From Streptomyces sp. CNH099 (GTDB lineage: Bacteria > Actinomycetota > Actinomycetes > Streptomycetales > Streptomycetaceae): a stretch of DNA of 64,000 bases. Position numbers and translations under genes: made by a program. Below are positions 6,576 to 19,036 of this stretch, piece by piece. How positions within the stretch are numbered: position 1 is the stretch's first letter; each line of letters opens with the position of its first letter. The stretch covers positions 677,594 to 741,593 of the forward strand of contig KI911459.1 of assembly GCA_000514715.1 (NCBI GenBank), read 5' to 3'. A model generated the notes under the pieces. That model was not told the origin of the DNA and ran no database searches. It was given only the letters and a program-made list of their open reading frames with translations.

Positions 6576-8930
6576 ATGACTGAGGGGATCTCGCGTAGAA
6601 CCACCGTCAAGTCGGCTATCGGCGCCGCAGGTGCGATGGCCATGGGACCGTCCATCTTCTCCGGGGACGCGTCCGCTTCTGATTCCGCTGACACCTCCGA
6701 TGAATTGGGTCTCTGGTACGCGACGCCCGCCGCGGACTGGGAGCGCGAGTCGCTGCCCGCGGGCAACGGCGCGCTCGGTCTCGGCGTGTTCGGCACGCTC
6801 GCCTCCGAACGGCTGACGCTGAACGAGAAGACGCTGTGGACCGGCGGCCCCGGCTCCGCCGGCTACGACTTCGGCAACTGGCGCGAACCGCGGCCCGGCG
6901 CACTGGCCGCCGTGCAGGACCGCATCGACGCCGAGGGGCGGCTCAGCCCGGAGTCCGTCGCCGCGGAGCTGGGCCAGCCCAAGCACGGCTACGGCGCCTA
7001 CCAGGTGCTCGGCGACCTCCGGCTCGACCTGGCCGCCGCGCCCGCCGCGCCGGACGGCTCGTACCGCCGCGGGCTCGACCTCCGGCGGGCGGTCGCCACC
7101 GTGGCGTACGACCACGAGGGCGCCCGGCACCTGCGGGAGTTCTTCGTCTCGTACCCGGACTCGGTGGCCGTGGGCCGGCTGGCCGCCGACCTGCCCGGGC
7201 AGGTGTCGTTCACCCTGCGCTACACCTCCCCGCGCGACGACTTCCAGGCCGACGCGAGCGGCGACCGGCTGACGGTCCGGGGCACCCTCGCGGACAACGG
7301 GCTGGTCTTCGAGACGCAGATCCGCCTGCTCGCCGACGGCGGCACCGTCACGGCCGGGGACGGCACGCTGACGGTGAGCGGCGCGGACGCGGCCTGGTTC
7401 GTGCTGTCGGCCGGCACGGACTACGCCGACACCCACCCCGGCTACCGCGGCCCCGACCCGCACGACCGGGTCACGCGCGCCGTCGACCGGGCGTCCCGGG
7501 CGCCGTACGCCAAGCTGCTGCGGCGCCATGTCGCCGACCACCGCCGGCTGTTCGACCGGGTCGCCCTCGACGTCGGCGGCCGGCCGCCCGCGGACGTGCC
7601 CACGGACGAGCTGCTGGCGCGGTACGGCGGCGGGGAAGCCGGCGCGGACCGGGCGCTGGAGGCGCTGTTCTTCCAGTACGGGCGGTACCTGCTGATCGCC
7701 TCCTCCCGGCCGGGGTCGACGCCGGCGAACCTGCAGGGCGTGTGGAACAACGTCACCAACCCGCCGTGGAGCGCCGACTACCACGTCAACATCAACCTGC
7801 AGATGAACTACTGGCCGGCCGAGAGCACCAACCTCGCCGAGACCACCGGACCGTACGACGAGTTCGTCGACGCCCTCCGCGCCCCCGGCCGGGTCACCGC
7901 GCGGGAGATGTTCGGCAGCGACGGCTGGGTCGTGCACAACGAGACCAACCCGTACGGCTTCACGGGCGTGCACGACTGGGCGACCGCGTTCTGGTTCCCC
8001 GAGGCCGCGGCCTGGGTCACGCAGCAGATGTACGAGCACTACCGCTTCGGCGGCTCCACGGACTACCTCCGCCGCACCGCCTACCCCGTGATGAAGGAGG
8101 CCGCCCGGTTCTGGATCGCGAACCTGCGCACCGACCCGCGGGACGGCAGGCTGGTCGTCACCCCCAGCTACTCGCCCGAACAGGGCGACTTCACCGCGGG
8201 CTGCTCGATGTCGCAGCAGATCGTGTACGACCTCTTCACCTCCACGCTCGAAGCCGCCCGCACCCTCGGCGACGACCCCGCGTTCCGCCGCCGCCTGGAG
8301 CAGGTGCTGGAGGACCTGGACCCGGGGCTGCGGATCGGGTCGTGGGGCCAGCTGCAGGAGTGGAAGGAGGACCTGGACGACCCGGGCAACGACCACCGGC
8401 ACGTCTCGCACCTGTTCGCCCTGCATCCGGGGCGGCAGATCGAGGTGGGCAGCGAGTGGGCGGAGGCGGCGAAGGTGTCGCTGACCGCGCGCGGTGACGG
8501 CGGGACGGGCTGGAGCAAGGCCTGGAAGATCAACTTCTGGGCGCGGCTGACGGACGGCGACCACGCGCACAAGATGCTCTCCGAACAGCTGAAGTCCTCT
8601 ACTCTGCCGAACCTGTGGGACACCCACCCGCCGTTCCAGATCGACGGCAACTTCGGCGCCACCGCCGGCATCGCGGAGATGCTGCTGCAGAGCCAGCACG
8701 GCCCCGTCGAGGTCCTGCCGGCCCTCCCGGCCGCCTGGCCGGACGGCTCGGTGACCGGACTGCGCGCCCGCGGCGGCGTCACCGTCGACATCACCTGGGC
8801 CGGCGGCCGGGCGACCCGGATCGTGCTGCACGCCTGCCGCACCGGCCGGCTCATCCTGCGCAGCGACCTCCTCCCCGGCGGGGAGGTGACCGTCCACGCG
8901 CGTGCGGGGCGCACCTACACTTTCGGCTGA
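6576..8930 (+). CDS. exported glycoside hydrolase family 95 (alpha-L-fucosidase type)
   Basis: 784 residues. The N-terminus SRRTTVKSAIGAAGAMAMG looks like a Tat signal, followed by a Ser/Asp-rich mature start. An N-terminal beta-sandwich (about residues 45-290, beginning LWYATPAADWERESLPAGNG) precedes an alpha/alpha-barrel (about 330-700) and a C-terminal beta domain. GH95 signatures are WNNVTNPPWSADYH, the Asn pair N405/N407 in HVNINLQMNYWP, and DGNFGATAGIAEML with D690 as the likely catalytic Asp. GH95 enzymes are inverting 1,2-alpha-L-fucosidases, with some galactosidases. It would act on fucosylated glycans outside the cell. It is monocistronic between its own promoter and a strong terminator. 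Confidence 0.9.
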   Translation: MTEGISRRTTVKSAIGAAGAMAMGPSIFSGDASASDSADTSDELGLWYATPAADWERESLPAGNGALGLGVFGTLASERLTLNEKTLWTGGPGSAGYDFGNWREPRPGALAAVQDRIDAEGRLSPESVAAELGQPKHGYGAYQVLGDLRLDLAAAPAAPDGSYRRGLDLRRAVATVAYDHEGARHLREFFVSYPDSVAVGRLAADLPGQVSFTLRYTSPRDDFQADASGDRLTVRGTLADNGLVFETQIRLLADGGTVTAGDGTLTVSGADAAWFVLSAGTDYADTHPGYRGPDPHDRVTRAVDRASRAPYAKLLRRHVADHRRLFDRVALDVGGRPPADVPTDELLARYGGGEAGADRALEALFFQYGRYLLIASSRPGSTPANLQGVWNNVTNPPWSADYHVNINLQMNYWPAESTNLAETTGPYDEFVDALRAPGRVTAREMFGSDGWVVHNETNPYGFTGVHDWATAFWFPEAAAWVTQQMYEHYRFGGSTDYLRRTAYPVMKEAARFWIANLRTDPRDGRLVVTPSYSPEQGDFTAGCSMSQQIVYDLFTSTLEAARTLGDDPAFRRRLEQVLEDLDPGLRIGSWGQLQEWKEDLDDPGNDHRHVSHLFALHPGRQIEVGSEWAEAAKVSLTARGDGGTGWSKAWKINFWARLTDGDHAHKMLSEQLKSSTLPNLWDTHPPFQIDGNFGATAGIAEMLLQSQHGPVEVLPALPAAWPDGSVTGLRARGGVTVDITWAGGRATRIVLHACRTGRLILRSDLLPGGEVTVHARAGRTYTFG

Positions 8931-9024
8931 CACACCTTCGGCTCAGAGCCGGCCTGACAGGCCGTCAGCCGGGTGGACGGCGGGCCGCCCCGCGTCCGGC
9001 CGTTGCGCGGGCACCGGACGAGGG

Positions 9025-9060
9025 GGCGGGGCGGCGGTGTCACGGGCCCGCCGCCCCGCC
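9025..9060. terminator. GC hairpin terminator between convergent genes
   Basis: Perfect 13-base arms (9025-9037 and 9048-9060) around a 10-base loop, placed between the GH95 stop and the stop of the leftward phosphotransferase gene. It can serve both transcripts. Confidence 0.75.
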
Positions 9061-9064
9061 GGAC

Positions 9065-10186
9065 TCACCGCGTTCCGACCGCCGCCCGCACCGCGCGGCG
9101 CGCCATCTGCACGTCGTCGTGGAGCCGCCGCAGCAGCAGGCGGTGCTCCTCCCCGGCGGTCATCCCGCTGTGCACGCCGACCGGGGCCGCCGGGTCCCTC
9201 ATCGCCCGCTGCACGGCGGCCTCGTACGTACGGACCTCGCGCACCAGCACCAGCATCAGGTTGACCAGGAACCCGTCCCGGTGCACCGCTCCGCCCGCCT
9301 GCGCGAGCCGGCTGATCTGCCGGCGGGCCGGCGAGCCCTCGCCCAGCACCGCCCAGAGCGTCGCCAGGTCGTACCCCGGGAGGTACCAGCCGGCCTGCTC
9401 CCAGTCGACCAGCACCGGGCCCGCGGGCGACAGCAGCACGTTCGACAGCAGCGCGTCGCCGTGGCAGAACTGCAGGTGGCCGGGGCCGATGCCGTGCAGC
9501 AGCGTCTGCAGGTCGCCCATGTCGCGGTCGGTGAGCAGGCCCAGCTCGTGGTATCTGCTGAGCCGTGCCGCGTAGTCGAGCGGCGCGCCGAACGCGTTGT
9601 CCGGGGGCCGCCACATGCCGATCCGCACCAGCGCCGCGAGCGTGGCGCGCACGTCCGCGTGCGGCGGGACCTCCAGCGGGTGGCGCTGCAGCGCCGCGGC
9701 CCGGCCGGGGGTCCGCTCGATGACGAGGGTGCAGCCGTCCGGGTCGGCGGCGACGAGCCGCGGCACGCGTACGGGCGGGCGGGACCGGACGAACGTCCGG
9801 TACGCCCCTATTTCCCGCCGCAGCCTGGCCGCCCGCGCGGCCGACCTGTCGACGAGGCACTTCGCCACCGCCGTGGTCCGGCCCGTGGACCCGACGAGCA
9901 GCACCGTGCGGCTGCTGCGGCGCAGCACCTGCACGGGGTTGAAGTCGGGGACCACGCGGTGCACCGACTCGACGGCCGAGCGCAGCAGCGCCCCCTGCGG
10001 GCCGGACAGGTCGAGCCGTCCGCTCACGGGCCGGCGCGCGGTGGCGGGGAGCTGTCGCAGTCGTGCGCCCGCGGCCGGTGCCCGGCCCGGGTCGAGGAAC
10101 GGCGCGCCGCCTGCCGCGGTCCGGTGCGGAGCTGGCGGGCGTACCGTACGGACGGGTGCGGAGGCGGATGCCGATGCTGCGTACAT
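9065..10186 (-). CDS. kinase-like phosphotransferase (APH/choline kinase fold)
   Basis: 373 residues from the ATG at 10186. Upstream is only a loose AAGGGA, so the start is uncertain; the first 80 residues are low-complexity. The kinase-like domain covers about residues 90-330. It shows TTAVAKCLVDR for the nucleotide-contact lysine, HGDALLSNVLL for the catalytic HxDxxxxN loop and VDWEQAGWYLPGYDL for the metal site. Tail residues 300-373 are Arg-rich helices. The substrate is unknown; such proteins in Streptomyces include resistance kinases, maltokinase-like enzymes and fructosamine kinases. It is divergent from the NsdA-like regulator across 312 bases. Confidence 0.75.
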   Translation of the reverse strand: MYAASASASAPVRTVRPPAPHRTAAGGAPFLDPGRAPAAGARLRQLPATARRPVSGRLDLSGPQGALLRSAVESVHRVVPDFNPVQVLRRSSRTVLLVGSTGRTTAVAKCLVDRSAARAARLRREIGAYRTFVRSRPPVRVPRLVAADPDGCTLVIERTPGRAAALQRHPLEVPPHADVRATLAALVRIGMWRPPDNAFGAPLDYAARLSRYHELGLLTDRDMGDLQTLLHGIGPGHLQFCHGDALLSNVLLSPAGPVLVDWEQAGWYLPGYDLATLWAVLGEGSPARRQISRLAQAGGAVHRDGFLVNLMLVLVREVRTYEAAVQRAMRDPAAPVGVHSGMTAGEEHRLLLRRLHDDVQMARRAVRAAVGTR

Positions 10187-10409
10187 GGGCGAGACAGATC
10201 CCTTCAGGCACGGGCCGGTTGCGCGCGCCGCAGGCCACCGGCGACCGCCGAATCCCCCCGGGTTTCCGGCCCCGGAGGCCGGCTGGGGGTCCGGTCCCCG
10301 GGCGCCGGGTCCGGGATGTGCGGGTGGGCCGTGCGGTTGGCATGTGCCCCGGGTTGCGGGGCCGGTTGGCGCAGACTTAGCCCACACCGCTCCACGGGTG
10401 GCACACCAT

Positions 10410-10439
10410 CTGGCGCACCCTGGCGAACCCTGGCGAATG
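10410..10439 (+). repeat. three tandem 10-base repeats in the promoter region of the NsdA-like gene
   Basis: Units CTGGCGCACC, CTGGCGAACC and CTGGCGAATG run head to tail, one per DNA turn, about 60 bases before the GTG at 10499. Helical phasing suggests a binding site for a regulator. The 312-base gap 10187-10498 otherwise holds only GC-rich sequence with no obvious -35/-10 pair. Confidence 0.6.
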
Positions 10440-10498
10440 CTCGCCGGGCCGTCGGCCCGCCGGTACCGTCAAGTGAGCCGAGACCCTGGGGGCTTGAC

Positions 10499-11965
10499 GT
10501 GAGCAGGGAACCCAACACCAGGCTCGCCGACCTGTTCGGGATGACCGGGTGGTCCAAGGGCGAGCTGGCGAGGCTGGTCAACCGGAAGGCGGCGGCCACG
10601 GGCCACCCCCAGCTGGCGACCGACACCTCGCGGGTGCGGCGCTGGATCGAGACGGGCGAGGTCCCGCGCGAGCCGGTGCCCAAGGTGCTGGCGGCCCTGT
10701 TCACCGAGCGACTCGGCCGTGTCGTGACCACCGAGGATCTCGGGTTCGACCGGGCCGGAGGGCCCGGCAGGGTCCGGCGGCAGTCCGACGACGCACTGCC
10801 CTGGGCGCCCGGGCGGACGGCCGAGGTCCTCACCGAATTCACGGGAATGGACCTCATGCTCAATCGACGCGGCCTGGTGGGCGCGGGCGCCGCGCTCACG
10901 GCCGGCTCCGCCCTGACCGGTTCCCTGCACGACTGGCTGCACCACGACCCCGCGCTCGGCACCGCCGGCGGCGGGAGCGGCGCCGCGGAGGCCGCCCGCT
11001 TCGGCAGATACGAGGCGACCCCGGTCGGCGCCCAGGAGGTCGAGGCGCTGGAGCGGTCCGTGGCGGTCTTCCGCTCCTGGGACGCCGAACGCGGCGGCGG
11101 CCTGCAGCGCAAGGCCGTCGTCGGCCAGCTCAACGAGGTCGGCGGCATGCTCGCGTACCGGCACCCGGACCGGCTGCAGAACCGCCTGTGGGGCGTCGCC
11201 GCCAACCTCGCCGTGCTCGCCGGCTGGATGTCGCACGACGTGGGCCTGGAGCCCACCGCGCAGCAGTACTTCGTCATCGCCGCGCACGCCGCCCGCGAGG
11301 GCGGCGACCGGCCGCGGGCCGCGGAGGCGCTGTCCCGGGCCGCCCGGCAGATGGTCCACCTGGGCCGGCCCGACGACGCGCTGGAGCTGATGGCGCTGGC
11401 CGGATCCGGCGCCGGCCCCGAGGCCCACCCGCGTACCCGCTCGATGCTCTGCACGGTCGAGGCCTGGGCGCAGGCGGCCAAGGGGCGGTCCGGAGCGGTG
11501 CGGCGCACCCTGGGCGAGGCGGAGGAGCTGTTCGCCGCCGACCCCGGGGGCGAGTCGCCGCCCAGCTGGATGCAGCTCTTCGACGAGGCCGACCTGCACG
11601 GCATGCAGGCCCTGGCGTACCGCACGCTCGCCGAGTACGAACCGGCCGCGGCGGTCCGCGCGCAGGAGCACGGGAGGCTGGCGCTCGCCAACCGGCCGGA
11701 GGGACGCCGGCGTTCCCAGATCCTCGACCACGTGTCCATGGCCGCCGCCGGCTTCCTCGCCGACGAGCCGGAGGACGGCGAGGCCTACGCCCGGCTCGCG
11801 CTGGAGCGCATCGGGGAGAACTCCTCGCACCGCACCTGGGACCGGCTGCGGGACACGTACCGGCTGACCGCGCCGTACGCGGACGACCCCCTGGTGCGGG
11901 AGCTGCGCGAGGAGATCAGGGAGGCGCTGCCGAGGACGCCGCGGGGGCGCACGAGCCCCGTCTGA
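10499..11965 (+). CDS. NsdA-like regulator with N-terminal DNA-binding-like region and TPR-type helices
   Basis: 488 residues. The start is GTG 10499, with GGGGG seven bases upstream. The N-terminus (about 1-75) has the family pattern GWSKGELARLVNRKA, then TDTSRVRRWIETGEVPREPVPKVLA and LGRVVTTEDLGF, a helix-turn-helix-like block seen in Streptomyces NsdA and paralogues. A short hydrophobic stretch (LVGAGAALTAGSALTGSL) follows, then about 330 residues of Ala-rich helical repeats of TPR type. NsdA represses sporulation and antibiotic production in S. coelicolor; this may be that gene's counterpart or a paralogue. It is a candidate regulator of the biosynthetic cluster 20 kb away, which is inference only. 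Confidence 0.8.
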   Translation: MSREPNTRLADLFGMTGWSKGELARLVNRKAAATGHPQLATDTSRVRRWIETGEVPREPVPKVLAALFTERLGRVVTTEDLGFDRAGGPGRVRRQSDDALPWAPGRTAEVLTEFTGMDLMLNRRGLVGAGAALTAGSALTGSLHDWLHHDPALGTAGGGSGAAEAARFGRYEATPVGAQEVEALERSVAVFRSWDAERGGGLQRKAVVGQLNEVGGMLAYRHPDRLQNRLWGVAANLAVLAGWMSHDVGLEPTAQQYFVIAAHAAREGGDRPRAAEALSRAARQMVHLGRPDDALELMALAGSGAGPEAHPRTRSMLCTVEAWAQAAKGRSGAVRRTLGEAEELFAADPGGESPPSWMQLFDEADLHGMQALAYRTLAEYEPAAAVRAQEHGRLALANRPEGRRRSQILDHVSMAAAGFLADEPEDGEAYARLALERIGENSSHRTWDRLRDTYRLTAPYADDPLVRELREEIREALPRTPRGRTSPV

Positions 11966-11973
11966 CGTGCGCT

Positions 11974-12019
11974 CGCCCCGGTGCACCGCCACGGGGCGGG
12001 GCGCCCGTCGGGGGACGGG
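11974..12019. terminator. two GC hairpins between convergent genes
   Basis: Hairpin one has 7-base arms (11974-11980 and 11992-11998). Hairpin two has 6-base arms (12004-12009 and 12014-12019) with a GGGG loop. They lie between the NsdA-like gene and the phosphatase gene. Confidence 0.45.
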
Positions 12020-12056
12020 TGGGGAGCGGCGGGCCGGGCCGCCGGGTTACGGCGGC

Positions 12057-13526
12057 TCAGCCCGTCACCCGCGCCACGAGCACGCAGGCGTCGTCCCCGC
12101 GCCGTCCCCCGCCGAACTCCTCGACGACGGCCCGCAGGCAGTCCTGTGCGCCCGGCGCCGCCGCGAACCTGGGGGCGAGCGCGAACAGCCGCTCCCGGGC
12201 CGGCTCCGGGCTGCGGGCGCCGAGCCCGGCGGTGTGCAGCAGGAGCACGTCGCCGGCCTGCAGCGGCTCGCTCACCTGCTCGTACGACGTGTCCGCGGTC
12301 GCACCCAGCAGCACGCCGTCGGGGGCGGCGAGGGCGCGCCCGGCGCCGCCGCGGAACAGCAGCGGCGGGGGGTGCGCGGCCCGCGCCCAGCGCAGCGTGC
12401 GGTCCGCCGCGTCGTAGCGGCAGCAGACCGTGCCGACCAGCACCGGCTGCGCGGACACCTCCAGCAGCTCGTTCACCCCGCCGAGCAGCGCCCCCGGCGC
12501 CGTGCCGCCCAGCGCCATCCCGCGCAGCGCGCCGACGAGCATCGTCATCCCGGCGGCGGCGGGCACGCCGCGGCCGGCGACGTCGCCGACGCCGAGCAGG
12601 GTGCGGCCGCCGGGCAGCGGCAGCGCGTCGTACCAGACGCCGCTGACGGGGGTGTCGGCGGCGGCCGGAAAGTGGTGGCCGGCCACGGTCAGCGCGCCCG
12701 GGTCGCCGGCCGGCAGGTGCACCGCGCCGTGCCACGGCGGGAGCACCGACTCGTGCAGCTCCCGGGCGATGCGGCGCTCGGCGTGCGCGAAGTGCCGTTC
12801 GCGCTGCAGCACGGACTCCGACTCCTGCACCGCCTGCCGGCCGCGGTGCAGCTCGGTGACGTCGCGTACGACCGTCCACATCGACTCGGTCGCGCCGCCG
12901 GCGTCGAGGACGGGCTCGCCGACGACGTGCAGGGTGCGCGCGGCGCCGTCCGGCCGGCGGATGCGGAACTCGCCGTCGATCGGTCTGCCGTCGACCAGGC
13001 AGTCCGTGACCATCGCGGCCAGCCGCGGCTGGTCGGCGGGGTCGAACCAGGACGGCAGGTCGTCCAGCGACAGCGGGCCGCTGCCGGGGTCCCTGCCGAA
13101 GATGTCGTAGAGGTCGTCAGACCAGTCGACCTCGTCCGAGGGCAGGTGCCACTCGGCGCTGCCGACCCGGGGCCGCGCCCGCTGACCGGGGTCCGCCCCG
13201 GTCTCCCCGCGCGGCCCGCCGCCGGAGCGCCCCGTGCGCCCGTCGCCGCCCTCGCCGTGCCGCTCGACCGGGTGACCCTCGCGCAGCTGTCCGAGCTGTA
13301 CGGTCAGAAAGTCCAGCTGCCGCGCCGCGAGGTCGCACAGCGCCCGCTGCCAGCGCAGCTCGGCCGCCTCGGCGTCGCCCGCGGCGGCGACGGTCTCCCG
13401 CCGCACCGCCTCCAGGCTGCCGCGCAGCCGGGCGATCTGCGCCAGCAGGGTGGCCACGGCACTGCGCTCGGGCTGCTGCGCTGCGGTCGGGCCCGCGGTG
13501 CGGGGGAGTCGTGAGGCGGCGGCCAT
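12057..13526 (-). CDS. PAS-domain SpoIIE/PP2C-type serine phosphatase
   Basis: 489 residues. An N-terminal coiled-coil-like region (about 20-85) is followed by an Arg/Gly-rich linker (85-120). A PAS domain with PAC (about 120-235) has WSDDLYDIFG, EFRIRRPDGAARTLHVVGEPV and WTVVRDVTELHRGR. The PPM/SpoIIE phosphatase domain (about 265-488) carries VSGVWYDALPLPGG, in which the usual GGDWYD is changed, then LLGVGDVAGRGVPAAAGM and RRGDDACVLVARV with the metal Asp residues. Such proteins dephosphorylate anti-sigma-antagonist proteins in partner-switching stress responses. There is no kinase domain of the HATPase type and no neighbouring anti-sigma genes. In the first motif Gly-Gly-Asp reads Ser-Gly-Val, so one metal ligand may be lost; activity should be tested. 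Confidence 0.85.
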   Translation of the reverse strand: MAAASRLPRTAGPTAAQQPERSAVATLLAQIARLRGSLEAVRRETVAAAGDAEAAELRWQRALCDLAARQLDFLTVQLGQLREGHPVERHGEGGDGRTGRSGGGPRGETGADPGQRARPRVGSAEWHLPSDEVDWSDDLYDIFGRDPGSGPLSLDDLPSWFDPADQPRLAAMVTDCLVDGRPIDGEFRIRRPDGAARTLHVVGEPVLDAGGATESMWTVVRDVTELHRGRQAVQESESVLQRERHFAHAERRIARELHESVLPPWHGAVHLPAGDPGALTVAGHHFPAAADTPVSGVWYDALPLPGGRTLLGVGDVAGRGVPAAAGMTMLVGALRGMALGGTAPGALLGGVNELLEVSAQPVLVGTVCCRYDAADRTLRWARAAHPPPLLFRGGAGRALAAPDGVLLGATADTSYEQVSEPLQAGDVLLLHTAGLGARSPEPARERLFALAPRFAAAPGAQDCLRAVVEEFGGGRRGDDACVLVARVTG

Positions 13527-13813
13527 GGCGTGATCTCCGATACCTTCCGGCCCGGGCTCCGGCGCCGTTGTCGTCTGCGGTTTCGCCGTTACGACTCTGG
13601 CACAGGCCGCGACGCTGCGTAAGGTGTTTGGCGAGACTTAAGCACATGCGCGCGGCATATGCGCCCCGGCCGGTTCCCGACCGCACTTCACCCGCTCTCC
13701 CCACTCCAGTAAGCTGCCGCGGCAATGGAGCCGGCAGCCGGTCGGTGGCCCGGTCTGTCCGTTCCGCGGAAAATTCCGTTGCCAGCGGTCCCACCACACC
13801 GGATGCTGACGTC

Positions 13814-15232
13814 ATGTTCGAGCCAGCCATAGCGCCCAGCGGCACCCTCCTCGGCCTCCTCCAGCGGGGCCGGGGCGACGGGACCCTGCACGCACTCGCC
13901 GCGCCGCGGGCCGAAGCCCTGCAGGCGCTGTACAGCTGCGTGCTCGACGACCCCAGGCGCGACTGGCAGGTGGAGAACCGCTCGCTGTACTACGCCCGGC
14001 TCTACCTGGAGCTGGACGCCCCCGTGGACGCCCTCGCCGACCACCTCTTCGCCCCCGACGACCTGCTCCGCCCCGACGAGCAGCGCACCGGCCTCACCCT
14101 CTCCGTCCTCGGCCACCTCGTCTCGTACGGCCGCGACGACGCGCTGCAGCTCCTCCGCCGCTACGCCGCCGCCGGCGGCTGCTGGCAGTGGGCCCTCGAC
14201 GAACTCGCCGTGCGCGACGACGACGCCGGGCTGCGCACCCTCGCCCCGCACGTGCTGGCCCGCTTTCCGCGCACCCCGGAGGGCGACCGCGCGCTGGCCG
14301 CGGAGATGCGCGACGCGTTCGAGCCACGGCCCTGGCGGCTGTGGGCCGAGGACCCCGAGCTGGGCGAGCGGGTGCGCGCGGCGCGGGAGCAGGAGAGTTT
14401 CGACCGCTGGCAGCGCCAGCTCCGCTCGCGCGGGCCCCGGCCCGGCTGGAGCGTCACCGAGATCCTCGACTGGGCGCAGGACGGCCTGGAGCAGTACCCG
14501 GCCCAGCCCCGGCACGCCGCCGCCGCCCGCTGCCTCGCGGCCGTCGCCGGGCCCGAGGACCGCCCCGAGCTGCTGGCCGCGGCCCGCACCGGCGGCGACG
14601 GCGCCCGGGCCGCCGCCCTCGCACACCTCGCCGCGACCGGCGACCCCGGGACGTACGACCTGATCGAGGCCGCCGCCTGCGGGCCCTCCGCGACGCTAGC
14701 CGAGGCCGCGCTCGCCACCTTCGGCCGGATGTGCTCCACCGCCGCCCTCGACGCCGCCCGCGGCTGGGCGGCGCGCGAGGACGCGCTCGGCACCGCCGCC
14801 GGCGTGATGCTCGCCCGCCGCGGCGGCGCGCGCGACGCCCGTACGGTGCGGGCCGTGCTGCTGCGCTGCGTGCGCGACGAGGGGCCCGACGCGCCGGAGC
14901 TGCACGCCCTCGCCGCCGGCGCCGGCCGGCTCGCGATCGCCTCCGCCGCCCCCGTGCTCCGGCACGTCTACCGCGAGACCGGCAGCTCGCTGCTCCGCGG
15001 CGGCACCGCCCGCGCGCTGGCCGCCACCGACCCGTCGTTCCCCGCGTCGTTCGCCGTCGAGTGCCTGTGGGACTGCGAGGACACCACCCGCGAGATCGGC
15101 GCCCGGCACGCCGAGACCGCCGACGCCCGCGTCGTCGCCCGGCTGCGCAGCCTCGCCGCCGACCCGGCCGAGGACGGCGACGTGCAGAGCACCGTGCGCA
15201 CCCGCATCACCCCGGACGGCGCCGCCGGCTGA
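13814..15232 (+). CDS. HEAT-like repeat protein
   Basis: 472 residues from ATG 13814; upstream in-frame sequence lies in the divergent promoter region and is disregarded. No strong ribosome binding site is visible. The protein is almost entirely Ala/Leu/Arg-rich paired helices with an N-terminal capping region (MFEPAIAPSGTLLGLLQRG). Repeats are recognisable at about residues 235-440, for example AAALAHLAATGDPGTYDLI and AALATFGRMCSTAAL. There is no enzyme motif, signal or membrane helix. HEAT-type solenoids are protein-binding scaffolds. It ends 50 bases before the hydantoinase gene, so co-transcription is possible. The gap 13527-13813 is a divergent promoter region in which I identify no firm element. 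Confidence 0.7.
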   Translation: MFEPAIAPSGTLLGLLQRGRGDGTLHALAAPRAEALQALYSCVLDDPRRDWQVENRSLYYARLYLELDAPVDALADHLFAPDDLLRPDEQRTGLTLSVLGHLVSYGRDDALQLLRRYAAAGGCWQWALDELAVRDDDAGLRTLAPHVLARFPRTPEGDRALAAEMRDAFEPRPWRLWAEDPELGERVRAAREQESFDRWQRQLRSRGPRPGWSVTEILDWAQDGLEQYPAQPRHAAAARCLAAVAGPEDRPELLAAARTGGDGARAAALAHLAATGDPGTYDLIEAAACGPSATLAEAALATFGRMCSTAALDAARGWAAREDALGTAAGVMLARRGGARDARTVRAVLLRCVRDEGPDAPELHALAAGAGRLAIASAAPVLRHVYRETGSSLLRGGTARALAATDPSFPASFAVECLWDCEDTTREIGARHAETADARVVARLRSLAADPAEDGDVQSTVRTRITPDGAAG

Positions 15233-15282
15233 CGCCCGTCACGCGTCCTTCACGGACGGTCGCGGCCTGCGACAATGACGGC

Positions 15283-18924
<3,642 letters not shown>

Positions 18925-19023
18925 GCGGCCGCGGGACCGCGGGTGCGCCGGGCCGGCCGCGCCCGCCCGCGGCCCCGGCCGGGGGCAGGCCGTGGCGTTT
19001 CGGCCGATGTCGGTGGCACCGCC

Positions 19024-19029
19024 TAATCT
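19024..19029 (+). promoter_or_regulatory. -10 box of the three-gene SMC-like operon
   Basis: TAATCT ends seven bases before the GTG at 19037. This predicts a leaderless mRNA for the first gene. No convincing -35 hexamer is seen at 16-18 bases. Confidence 0.45.
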
Positions 19030-19036
19030 GTCCGTC

